This document shows, one piece after another, positions 47,377-60,900 of a stretch of 64,000 nt of DNA; positions within the stretch are counted from its first letter, which is position 1, and every line of letters begins with the position of its first letter. The notes beneath the pieces were generated by a model. That model ran no database searches. It had not been told where the DNA came from and saw only the letters and a list, made by a program, of their open reading frames with translations. Made by a program: the position numbers and the translations under genes. The DNA comes from Gigantopelta aegis (Eukaryota > Mollusca > Gastropoda > Neomphalida > Peltospiridae): contig NC_054702.1 of NCBI RefSeq assembly GCF_016097555.1, positions 82,563,624 to 82,627,623 on the forward strand. Reading direction: 5' to 3'.

Positions 47377-50300
47377 CTACAGTTTGACAGTAAATGAATC
47401 ATTAACAGTTATATAGCGCACCCATCTGCATGGTACATGTGACTGATCTTGATCAGAACATTTCAAAAACCGGATCTGTAATCCTGTGCACAAGTACGCA
47501 GAAATTTCAAAGTCTACTATAACCGGTCCCAACTCTTTCTTGTTTATTATGTCTCCTGTTTGTGAAATCAGCTGAAAAACAATGACAGAATATTGAAAAT
47601 GCAATAAACATCTGATTTCTTTAAACAAGTCTACAGTATATATGTGAGTTTGAAATAATATTAAAGTGTTAGCTGAAATGAAAAATGTAACAGCATAGTA
47701 GAAGAAACCCTGCTATTGTTACGTATCCTTGATAGATAGTAACAGTTTAAGACAGTCAGGAATTTGTGGGAGTCTTTGTAACTCTGAAGTTAAAAAGAAC
47801 AAATAAGGATTTCTTATTTGTTGTGTAGTATTTAAACACTAACCTGATTTTAGATGGGGTGTGGTGGCCTTTTACTGGGCTTTGCCCCCAAAATATGACT
47901 GTTGTATAGTAGGTAGCCAGCCCTATATATACACAGCTGTCACTTTAATGTTTTAGTGAATTCATCTTTGTATGCAAAATGTAGCACAATGTATGCATGG
48001 TAGTCGACAGAACCTGAGCAAAGATCCTTGCAAAGTGTAAGTACAAAGAAGGTGGTTAGCTGTGAAGATGAAAATGTGAAGTGAAGATAAAATGGCCATG
48101 CATGCAATATTGTAGATATGTTTCAGTAAATTAAAATAAAAGTGATAACCAGGTGGTGGTGTATGTGCTGATGGCTAGTCTGATGCTAAATCAAACAAAG
48201 CCCCACACGGTGTGACGAACGCTACTGTTTGGCAATAAATCAAACAAAGCCCCACACAGTGTGACGAACGCTACTATTTGGCAATAAATCAAACAAAGCC
48301 CCACACGGTGAACGCTACTATTTGGCAATAAATCAAACAAAGCCCCACACGGTGTGACGAACGCTACTATTTGGCAATAAATCAAACAAAGCCCCACAAG
48401 GTGTGACGAACGCTACTATTTGGCAATAAATCAAACAAAGCCCCACGGTGTGACGAACGCTACTATTTGGCAATAAATCAAAGCCCCACAAGGTGTGACG
48501 AACGCTACTGTTTGGCAATAAATCAAACAAAGCCCCACACGGTGTGACGAACGCTACTATTTGGCAATAAATCAAACAAAGCCCCACAAGGTGTGACGAA
48601 CGCTACTATTTGGCAATAAATCAAACAAAGCCCCACACGGTGTGACGAACGCTACTATTTGGCAATAAATCAAACAAAGCCCCACACGGTGTGACGAACG
48701 CTACTATTTGGCAATAAATCAAACAAAGCCCCACACGGTGTGACGAACGCTACTATTTGGCAATAAATCAAACAAAGCCCCACACGGTGTGACGAACGCT
48801 ACTATTTGGCAATAAACAAGTCTGCATCTTACTCTTACTGTGTGCTTTTGTTTTTGTAATCCTACTTCGACAGCAAGAAGTTTCATTTGATACAGGAATT
48901 AATGCAACTCTGTGACCTTTTTCATTAAAAAGAACTGCAGTCAGCTGTTGTTGCCCATAAAACAAGCATTCTGAGAGTGCTTCTAAAGCAATACATGTCC
49001 CCTATCGAGTCCAACACATTTTTTTTATCTTCTAAAGGGCCATAACTCTGTTAACAATTGGAAAATTACCATGAATGTTAAACTTGATCTGTAATGGTGC
49101 ATGATAAAGCTACGGCTAAGAATTGAGTTTAATACAAACCCTAAATTGAGCTGTTGTTTGTGGATAAGAATTCATTTTAATACAAACCCTAAACTGAGAT
49201 GTTGTTTCTGTTCCTCCTCGCAGTTTGCTAGTCTTCCACAGAATGAACTGGTCACCTTTGTTTAGCTCTGCATATTGTTCTGGGTGGCTAAGGTGCTGAG
49301 AAATACTGTAAATACACATTTCAAAATGTTTATCTTTAAAAATAAGTTTTAAAATAACTGTTTGAAAATAAATAATAACAGGCATAAAGCTAGAGAATTT
49401 TTTTTTTTCAATGATAAAGAAATCCTCATGTTATACAACAAATTACAGCACAATGAAAGTAATTAAGTGTAGTATAAAAAGTCCAAATAATCTAGTTAAT
49501 TACATTACTTACAAGTTTACAGAAACTCAAATCAATTATTACTGAGAAATTGAAAGCTCAACTTATATAATTTGTGAATAATTAAAGGCAATGTAAAATA
49601 TATTTGGTTATTAGAGCTTTTTAATGTTAAATTACCAACTTTGATGAATCCAGTTTCTTTCTGGCCATCCTGGTATTAGAGTATCTTTCATTGCATTTTT
49701 AATGTACATATCTCAGAAACTAGAGTCAGTGACTTTAATGTTACAAATCAGACTACCAGTAATTGGAAAAATTTCAGAAAATGAATGACCTGGTTACTGA
49801 TTTTGGAACTTTGAACTTCACTGTAACGAAGACAGCATGGCAGCTGGTAGGAATTTCACAACGCAGTCTCATTGTCAGATCCACATCTCTAAAGAACCAC
49901 AAACAGTCATATAGAAACTAATTAATTACATACACTTTATAACCTGTAAGATACATTTTCCTATTTCATTAAAAATATTGACTAATACACCAAAGGGGGG
50001 GGGGGGGAGAGGTCACAGCCCCTCTTCCAATTACACCTCTCCCCCCTCCCAAACACCTTTGTCTGTTGCTCCATAACACATTTTAGGTTGCTTCTCTCCC
50101 ACAATATAAAATTCTGGCTACACCAATGCAAAAATGTTATTTGTGTGAAGGTTTGCCATGTTTTTTTCTTCTGAAAATAGAGTACATTTAATTGGATTTT
50201 AAAGTTCAAAAGTAGGTCAGTGATTTTATCTTGATATGCAACACACTGGCATTCCAAGGTGTGAGCTAACACACATTACAGAAAATATGCTCGGGACAAT

Positions 50301-53300
50301 GCATTTGAAGGCACGTGTGGAAAATTAATCTACTACAGCATATTTTCAATAAAAACATGTTTCCAAATGGATGAATAATTGTATTATTAGACAAAATAAT
50401 GAATACAACAAACCTGCTGTCCTTGATATCCGATATAAATGTCATGATTCTGATAGGCAAGTTTATGGGAATGTCTCCAGACACTGTATATGTCATTACA
50501 GAAAACTGTTAAATAGAGAGAAACAATAATAAATTACCAGTGTCATTTCTATTTAACAAACTACAATAATGCAATATTTATCAATGTTTTATTTTAACAA
50601 GCATTTTGAGAGTACTGCTAAAGGAATACATGTCTTCTGGAGAAAAAAAAGTCCGGAAAACAAATTTTCACATCTCCAAAGTTCAAGGCCATAACTCCAT
50701 CACAGATGGGTAAATCATCATGAAAGTCAAAAGTCAATCTGTAACAGCTAACACATGATGGAACTATACACAAAATTTCAGCTCAAATCTCAAAGCCTTC
50801 TGCAAAAAACATCCAGAAAACATATGTGGGACAGACGGACAGACAGACAGACAGACAGATGAAACCTATAGTCCCTTCTGGTTGGACCGGTAGGTGACTA
50901 ATAATAAAGAAATGCTTGAAACTAAACAAAACAGTTGTGTGCAAATATACAATGAAGCATTCATTACATCATATCAAGTTATGACGACATGGGATCTACA
51001 GACAGTTTTGTTAAAAAAACGGCATCAAATTTGAATTTTTCAGACAACCAATATGTCGTTCGTGTGGTTTTAGTGATTACATGAACGATTTTCTTTAATA
51101 GTTAGATCAAAATGAAAAGGTTAATGGGCAACGATAATCAAACGAGAATCTAAGAGTGATTTTTGTAGCTTTTCTCTATTACGAAAATATACTTTTTGTG
51201 TGCTAGGACCAACTTGAAAGCTGCCAGGCGAAAATAAAAATTAAGCTCGTTTCGAGGAATAATTCTGTAAAATGCTATTCATAGTAACGAGAACACGACT
51301 GCCATGAGATCTCACGCACCGCGGTGCATGTTAATAATACTACATGCTCTTGTGACAGGCAAAATGGATTTTAAACTAATCCGTCTAACGGTAGCTGCAC
51401 GGTTAATAGCAGTCATTTTGTCCCGACACTAGGTACAGTCGCTAGAATGTCATCACGTTTGTTATTAATAGACTCGAATCAGTCTGGAAGAAGCTACAAG
51501 TGTTGAACTCCTAGAAAAATCCGTAATCAGCCGACTTATTCTGATGGCTTGGAGTAGCGGTGTGTTTTCTTTTATTGATGTTCATGGAATTATTCCTTGC
51601 TGAAAAGTTTAAGTTTATATTAAATGTGCCTCCATAAATCATCGCACCACTGAATAATCCGGTTGTCAGTTCATCCAAGTTTTCTACGTGAGGAGACGGT
51701 GCATGCGACATCATTGTTGCAAAAGTCGACCAAAGTCCTTTTCACACCCTTGTTTTGGCTTCGTACACAATAAATATAGCATATCTTACCGTAATTTCAC
51801 TAGAAATCCATATTTCGTAAAATGTACAATTTTTTAATCACAAGATTTTGTTCAAACTCATTCAGGTGCATTAGTAATGTTAAAAACAAAAATTCAAAAT
51901 AGCAATTTTACATTGGAATTTTTCCAAAAAGGAAACGCCATGTACCCAGTTTATAGTTATTGTAAGGAGATGCAAAGTGACGTCATTGGAATACTGACGT
52001 CATTTAAATTCAAAATTAGCTGTATTATTACAATGCTTCGCCACATTAAAATAAAAACTAGTCTACTAACCTTGACCCCTGTCAAATTCCTATAACAAGC
52101 AAACAACGCTGTTTACAGGTCGGTATTTGTTTTTATTTTTCATAATTCTGGACAAAATATTAATTTGAAGTTTTAAAAGATGAGAGAAATAAAAAGTACC
52201 TTTTGTCAAATATATCATATCACAAAATTACGGTTGGAGATTTTTAATTATTGTGTACGAAGCCAAAACAAGGGTCCAAAAAGTGACTGTCATCGACCTA
52301 AACTATTGTGGATTAAAAGCTCGTTGGTTAGTAGTGTTCCCGTCTCAAGTTTTGGTATCGCGCTCATTAAATTGTAAATATTTGTCACCGTTTTCGTCTG
52401 TTTTCAGTTCAAATTTTTCACAAAATAGCATTTTAAACATGTTTTACTAGGCAATTCAAACCAAGCACCAACTTTGTTTACATATCGCGAAGGGCATTCC
52501 CGGAACCATGTGCTATAAATAGTAGCGTTGAATACGGTATAGTTCCGGCAGTTGAGTTGAATACGGAAAAGTGTATTTCATTTTTGTATTCAGGGCTGTA
52601 TTTATATGTTAAGAATGAATGGGTATGTAATAACATCATTAATTTATATTAGTATTACTACCAAACAATTATATAGGGTTGCAAATGAATCACAATTATA
52701 GGGTTGCAAACGATTACAACTAATTTTGATGGTAGAATGATGGAAATATGGTAAAACGGTCTCAGGTTAGCACATTTTGCCCAATTATCTCTACCATTTT
52801 TACCCGAATTTGAGGTTTTGCTCCAGCACTCCCCCGTCTCGTACACTTATGATGACACACGTCTATTTTTATTTTCAAAACATATTTTGTTTTCATCAGT
52901 GTCATTAAATTGCATCGGTATATAATGTAATATTCTAAGAAACTACTCATAAAAGTTCTGTAACGTGCTTCAAACACCGAATATCATGACGACTGCAAAT
53001 GTCAGCGAATTGTAAATATGTTGGTGACATGCCAATGTAGGTAGTGTTTTATAACGAAAGTGACGGTAGTCATGAAGAAAATAGCTGGACACGATGAACG
53101 ACGGATGGAAAGCTGGTTAGAACATTACCATCAAGCACTTGTCATATGACGTACATCTAGGTCAGGGATTTCCCACCACATGAAGTTTTCCAAAACATTG
53201 ATGATATTAGCTAACACACGGGTTTTTTTAATTTTCTGACGAGCGATTACAGCTTTTGCACGAACGATCTGTCATTTATGTTGATATTGGTTTTGCATAA

Positions 53301-56300
53301 CCGACAGACGAACGACAGAATCGTTCGTGCCAAATTTTATGCCCTGAAAAGCATATAAAGCCACTACAAACCATAACCAAGTCGGTTATAACATGTTCAA
53401 TGGATTTTACAAATTAATAAAACCGTTCGTCTAATATATGCACCTAGGGTGTTTAATAGTATGTAAGTAAATAACACAAACTTTTACATGGGATTGTCTA
53501 CGGTAAATCTTTAACTTTCATTATTAATCTGTGTTAATCAGATTAAGGCATTAGATTGGGGTGTTTTTTAACTACTGTATATCCCTACCTCGCCAGCAGG
53601 AGGATAAACTTTTAGAATTTTCTTGCTTTCAAAGTCATCTAGCCTGACACACTGGTGAAAACTACAGTGATCTAGCTGAACACTGTGGCCAAAACCTGAA
53701 AATATAGGGCAATTTATAGGTGAGCATTTACAATAGTAAAAATGTCCGACATCAAGAATTCATGATGCAAAATTTCTAGGGGGAATCAATGTATTATTTA
53801 ATGACATCCAAGCATGAAAATACATTATTAAAATCAATGTGAAAACAAATTAATAAAACACTGTAAACAGCTGTAAAATGAATTTTTTTTAAACTAAAGC
53901 TCATAAAAATTAGAAATTCATCATGCTCAAAGTGTATGTATACGGTATAGAATCAAACTGCAAACATTTCACATCCCTTCTTTTTTGTTCGAGGACTACA
54001 GGTTATTTAGTATTTTGTACGAGAAATACCATTTAACATTTTGTAAAGACATAGTCATACCATCCATAGATAAGTAGATACCGTATTGTTCCTATTTGTA
54101 GCGCCCGGGCACGATGCAAAACACAAAGGGGGCGCGCTAATTAGAGTACTAGAACACGTTTCGTAATATGTGTGAAAAATCCTCGTATCAAACTGTCAAT
54201 GCGTCTGGCTCGCTGAGACATCAAAAGCTTTGCCGCCGAGTCACTCCACCAGTGACGTTTTCTTGTTGAAATGACGTAGCGTAGCGTACATCGTCAGCTG
54301 ATTTGTCGAAATACATGGTACTGTGCACGTAGGCATATATGGCCTGCGGAGTGTTACGGTGTCGGTATAAATACCTACCGGTACGTTTGTACTTCCGGTT
54401 TTGAACAGCGTTAACGGAGTGTCGTGCGTTCATTCTGCGTGGAGATAACAGCAACATACATTTGATAAACGACATGTTTGACATACTGTTCGCCCATACT
54501 AGTGTCGTAGTGCTTCACCTGTTTGGATTTTATTTGTTTACCGATTATAATCATTGCAAGTCGGCAGTCAGGTAAGCCAGTTTTACTATTTTACGGGTAC
54601 CGTTTCATGATACATTTCTCGTGATCATAGGGGGCGCTTATATTAGAGGGGGCGCTACAAATAGGAACAATATGGTATTTGTCATAGGAAAAAGAACCTT
54701 GTTTGTATAGTTCAAATAAGTTTAAAATTACCTCTAATTTGTCCTTTGTTCACTACAAGATCTTCATTCAGAGCAATATTAATCTGTGGACTTCCAGTGA
54801 CAAAATTCTTCATATTTACTGAACCAATTATTTCTAAATGACTTGGTGTACCCTGTATTTCAATGGAAAAAAAAAGTCTGACATTTTTTCAATATGCTAT
54901 AAATATTTATAACATAGTACACATATTCTACTTTTATATATATATATATATATAAATATATATATATTTTTTTTTAATTTAAGAATTTATGAACTTTTTA
55001 TCTTTTAACATTTTCTCGTTAAAACATAAATTTGTGTAATGCTGTTGCTATTTACAAAATCAATAAAAAAAAAATTAAAAACCCCAGGTTAATTATGTGA
55101 ATGAATGAATGAATAAATATGCCTCAAATCTCTCTATAGAAATATTATTTACAATCTTTAACTTACATTGGACTCAACAACAGCAGTGAGTTTCTCAACA
55201 ACGTCAACAAATATTTCATTTTTTCTGTTTTCCTGAAAAACAATAATTTAAAGTGAATCATTACTGAAGCATGAAAATAACAGTTACGTAAATACTATCA
55301 GATCAGGATATTGTTTAATCAGAGGCATGTTCAGAAGGGCGAGCAATCACGGTTGCTCACTAGTCTGGTTTACGCATCTAACAGTATGCAAATGTGATGT
55401 GAAAGAAGACAATGTACCAAACAAATTGTTGGCCTCCTGAACACATCACTCGTAGAATATATCACAAAGTGAAGTAATACTATGGATCAAAATGTGAAGA
55501 AGCAAAGAATAACAGCCTCATTGCAGTTTTAGGGTTGAAAATTAGCAGTCGCCCGTGGTGACCTTTATTGGCTAAAGGCGACAAAGAATTTTAGAAAGGT
55601 ATTTCATTGGGTGACTATCGATTTTAGGGTCTGGTTGGTGCCAGTTAAAAAAGAAACACACTGAAACTGAATCGAATGTGACAAAACACACTGCGTCTAT
55701 GTTGTCACGAACTACAGATCTGGCCGCAGAAGACATGGAACATGAAATAAGACACTAAGACTGACATGATGACATAACCGTCCTAAGATTACTGTAATAA
55801 ACAATATGTAAAAAATATGCCTCAAATCTGAAACAATATGTACGCTTTTATGCTTTGTAATATGAAAAAAACAGTACATTGTATATTTTGGTAAAATGTT
55901 AGTTTTAATTTTTCACAGATTGTTTTTTTTAAAATTTATTTTATTAGTGGTCTACCGTACTACTGTAGCATTTACAGTATCTATATTAAACACACATGTG
56001 TGCGTGCACCAACACACACACACACACGCACACACGCACACATGTATTATTACATTTTACTGAGGCAGAAAATATTAATTTGAGACTATTGTACATTTGT
56101 GTCAAAAGGGAACCAATGAACTGGCATGTAACTTCAAAATGAATAAAGATAAAATTCATATAAAAACAAATTAATTCATTAAGTTTTAAACCCATACCAT
56201 CTTAAATTAAAAAAAATTGGAAAAAAGGTTCAGTGTAAATTAAAAAGAAAATTCTTTACAAATTACCACCAAACTGCATAGGTTAAATCTTCTCTTCTGA

Positions 56301-57835
56301 TACATGTTTTAAGGCAATTGATGGAACGTTCAAGGTAATCTGAACGACAAAACTGTAATACATGATCAAGACCGTATCTCTCGAATGGGCATTTGGCAAA
56401 ATAGGGGATGATTCCATGAATCTCTAATGCTTCATCTATAGGACAGCTACTCCCGAGGACATCCTTTACTTGGTTGTTCTAGCATTTAGTCTTCACCCCT
56501 ATATATTAAAACTGAGATTTAATCTGTATATAATTTAATATTAATTTGTAAAGAAACATTTTTATTTATACTGGATTTCTTTTTTAAATTTTTTTATTTA
56601 AATTGCTATGGGTTTAAAACTGAATAACATGTTTCTTACATGAATTTTTACTTTATTTATTTATTTATTTATTTATTATCGGTTTTCTCTTGGTCCAAAC
56701 AAACTATATATGGTTATTCACTGGTGTAGGAAGCACCACTTTTCTTGATCCAGTAGCAGCAGCGAAGGTTTATATATAATATATGTGTGTGTGTTTGCCC
56801 CATCACATTTTTTGGTACCTTCCTATGCCACTGTTATTACTTAACAAAGTACATACTAGTTTGAATTTGGCTGCGCAGTTAAAATTTCAATGTGATAATT
56901 GGAGGCCTATTTAATTTGAGAAGGGCCAGTAAGATTTTTCTTCAACTGGCCCTGCTGGCGACCACGGTTTTCATGTTAATTTTCAACCCTGACACCCCTC
57001 AACTTTTTCAAACCGTATTAAAGCCCATAAATAAACACACTTGTTTTTTTATTAATCACGATCAATTGATAAGAATGTATTCAATTTTAAAATCTGGATA
57101 AACGCTTCTTTTTTAACAAAAAACATCCCAAATAAATTATGCAGCCAAATGATAAACTAAGCTTTTACCATGTTAAATGATCCAATACAAAGGTATGTAC
57201 TGTATTTCAAAACAAATAAAACTGGTTAACACTCACAAGGTCTGAGCTTGAACGAATCACTGTCTTGTTTGCAGCAGTCGAAGGAACATTTTTGTTCTCA
57301 ATACCAAACTGAAAAATGGTAACAAAAACAATTCTGTCAAAGAACTGTTGGATGTAAACTTTATTCTATTATTTATTAGATTATGAACCAACACATTATA
57401 AACACCAATTTTGGTAAATATCCTGTAAGAATTGTTAACTATAGTTGTCTCCCTTAGATCTTTAGAAATGACATAGTACCTATCATAGATACACTTATAA
57501 CTGAAATATATTTCTAGTAATTCTAGTTAAAAATATATTATAGCTGTATCCAATAGGTGGTAAATTGTCTAGTGTGATAAAATAAAAATGCTGTCAAAAT
57601 ACATGATTCTTTTACTAGCAACAATGGTTCTGTTCATATGCATTTTCCACCAGACAGAATAGCATAATATAGGACTGACCCTTTCAGTCTGTAGGCAGGA
57701 TGTAGCTCACATTGTAGTGCATTCACCTGAGGTATGATCTTGATCTCTCCTGGTCTCCCCCCCCCCCCCACCCACCACTATCTTTCTCTGTCTCTGACTT
57801 TCATCATCTCTGTCTATCTGTCTCTCTCTGTTTCT

Positions 57836-57932
<97 letters not shown>

Positions 57933-60900
57933 TAAATAACAATGTTAGTAACCTAATAGCCAAAGTTTAAAATATGAGCACTGATGGGTCATTAAACAAA
58001 TATTCCTATCACAATGAACTTTCAACAGATGCATCATCATCATCAAATTAAATTCTGTTCCTGTATATCAGAGATGACACAATGACACTGACCAGTCTGG
58101 CAGCTACATCATCCTGTCGAGATTTGCTGGTTTCCATGACAACTGGTTCACATGTCAGGTATGGCTTTATCTTCTCTGTAACAGCCAGCTGAATGTAACC
58201 AGAATCCTGAAAAATTATTTAATATGATTTTTAATTTTTTGTAACAGTATTGAATAAGAATCTATAGCATGACATATAAAACAAATTTTGCCATAATACA
58301 GTATGCCCCAGAATATATATACAGAAATGTGTTTTAATGATGCTACCAGTATGGTGGCTTCCCGCCAAAACGTATTTATTAAGTTTTGCTTTGAGATGTT
58401 AACATTATACCTTCACCTATAAAACATATTACAGTCAAATAATTTAATTTACTCAGTAGTAAGAAAAAACATTTACTGGAGAATCTTTAGTGGATTACCA
58501 ATGGAACTGAACACATTTAGTTGTGCTGAATACTCTGTAACATTATGCCAGGTGCATGTTGCCAGCATGTTCATAGATTTCATAAGATTTGGTATGAAGT
58601 GATCAGTCAGGAATGTACTTCTACTAAATACAACTGTTTACACATCGTGCAAGCACATTACAATTTCAATATTCACAAATTATGTATGCAAAGCTTATTT
58701 GTGAGATTAATTAATTTGTAATTATTTCAGAGGTTCTACAATACGGTGGCCCGATGCCAGAGGCCAGTGGTTTTTAGATTTGGGCCACTAAAAATTATGT
58801 TGTGTGATCCCAATGGCAAGTGGTTCAAAAATCAAAATCCAAAAACCAAATCTACAACGCTACAATCATACGAAAACAAAAGAAACATCTACAAGTCACA
58901 TCTTTCGATTTGCTGTCACATGCAACATATCACTAACAAATAGTTGGCCACCAGTAACCTTTGACCCATCCATGACATCAATATACCTACCAATATAATT
59001 TTATTCAAGTTATAGTGTCCACATTAAAAACATCATTTTCTTCTTTACACTGGAACCCAAAAATGTGTTACTCTTAATAGTAATATAGTGCAATCGTAAT
59101 ACTAGTATGCAAAACGGTAACGTCTTTTATTAGTTTTAAGGCTGCATGTCACCATTTATGTTTGCAAAACTGTAAATGATTAATTTAATTTATAAAATAT
59201 CACCTAAATTGTAAAAACAAAAAATAAATAAAAAATAAAAATAATTAAGTGCACAATGAAATAGATAAATTTAACTAAGTACATACATTGAAGTTTTTTT
59301 AATTTGGTGATGGTGGGGAGTTGTGAGCCTTAACCTGTAATACATGTACACTTTATACTAATAAAGGTTGTTGCTTCTTTTTTCTTTTGTTTGTTTGAGG
59401 GGAGGGAGGTGGGTGGGTAGGGAGGAGTTCCCATTCATAATAAATATATATAGTAAATAAATATATACTCATTTATAAATGAAAAAATATTTATTTGCTT
59501 TTAATGCTGTTAACTGTTGTAATAGGTAAAAGGGATTATTTTCATAACTTATTTTAAAATTTTAATTGGTAACTTTATTCTAAACTGATGAAAATTGTTT
59601 GCATGTTTTTCTAAACAAACGATAAAGTATGCCTAATGAGCCTATCTGTTGTGTAAATTGACAAATTGATTAAACATGATCTCAGTATGCAAAATGTCCA
59701 TTAAAAAGTTAATTATTTTAATTTACTTGTTTTTTTGTTTTATCAACAGTTAAAATTGGGCAAGTGAATTTGTTCACCATGGCCAGTGAATTTTCAAAGC
59801 TACTGAGCTCCATGGCAAGTGAATTTTAAAAATATTCTAGAACCCCTGATTATTTCAACAAATACATGTAAAAGAGTAAAATATGGCACTTATAAATATG
59901 ATATAACACCTTTACGAACTCAGTAGGAAATATGAACACATTCAAAAATGTATTTTTGTATTTATAAAATATTATATGTAGCTTATATAAATCAGAATAT
60001 CTTTTTTTATTTTAAATATTATTATTAATATTCAAATTTTACATTTAAAAAATGTGTTACTTTCTTTGACAACACTAGGTACAAAAGCAGTATATTTACC
60101 AAAATTTCATTGAGAACCTCAAGCAAAAGGAGAATATTAAGTCTGACAGATTCTTCGTTCACAACACCACAAAAATCCTTAAAGATGTAATACATCCTTG
60201 AAAACAAAATAGAAACTACATGTATTAACAAATAGTTTAATGGAACAAGAACAATGCATATTTACAGTGTACTTATTATGTGCACATATGCATTACATAT
60301 AGTAATACCACCACTTTTCAATCATTCATAAACGTTATTTACCAGGTAATACAAATACAATATTATACCATGGTAATGCAGAAAATCATGTAATTTATTT
60401 GAAACATACAGATGTTAAATTTTGTTTATATAAAATCACAAAAATATTAAACTTTATGACTAAAATTGTAATTTAAAGAACTATCTAATCAGCCTTTGAA
60501 TAAAAAATGCATGAATATTCTCTGTTAAGTACAACAACTATTTATCAACAAGTCCTCATGATCAAGGCGAGAAGAGTAATGTGGTACAGAAATGATGTCT
60601 AAATTAATACTTGCCTACTCAAGAGCTCTATGACACAAACAGGTGACATTTCATTAGTTGAAGTAGCTACGAAGTACAGACCATTACGTCTAACATAGAA
60701 AAAAAAGACTGTGCCAACTTTCTGAAAAACAATTTTGTTATATTTAATTACATCCCTAAACAAATAAAAATGAATGTCATATATGTATTAGTATGGTGAA
60801 GTTGGGGTATTTTTGTTGGGTTTTGTTTTTTTGGTAACATGTTTACTATAAACAATTTACTATCATACATAGTGGATTTTGCACAAACCAAATGTTGTTG

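Larger units (their letters stand above)
54081..54674 (+). mobile_element. TA-flanked inverted-repeat element, 594 bp, with exon-like cargo
   Basis: The ends CCGTATTGTTCCTATTTGTAGCGCCC and its inverted partner match over 26 bp with one mismatch. TA flanks both sides (54079-54080, 54675-54676), as in Tc1/mariner insertions. The interior is GC-richer than its surroundings. It holds a TATA-like box (54366) and an ATG exon with a consensus donor (54474-54571), both on +, opposite to AP4M1. Confidence 0.88.
55529..56991. mobile_element. Long inverted-repeat element (agggttgaaaatta ends), about 1.46 kb
   Basis: The left end tagggttgaaaattagcagtcgccc with gtggtgac and the right end gcgaccacggttttcatgtt with aattttcaaccct are inverted over about 35 bp with some indels. 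No transposase was recognised. It lies in the 2 kb AP4M1 intron between 55232 and 57237. Confidence 0.65.

Noticed and set aside
48191-48587. Minus-strand open frames with repeated GALFDLLPNSS
   Set aside because: They are translations of the 49-bp tandem array. Openness follows from a stop-free unit, not from coding.
48190-48817. CRISPR-like array
   Set aside because: Units are adjacent with no spacers, and the context is an animal gene intron.
54221-54484. 87-aa minus-strand frame
   Set aside because: It lies inside the TA-flanked element, has no recognised features, and competes with the better-supported plus-strand exon.
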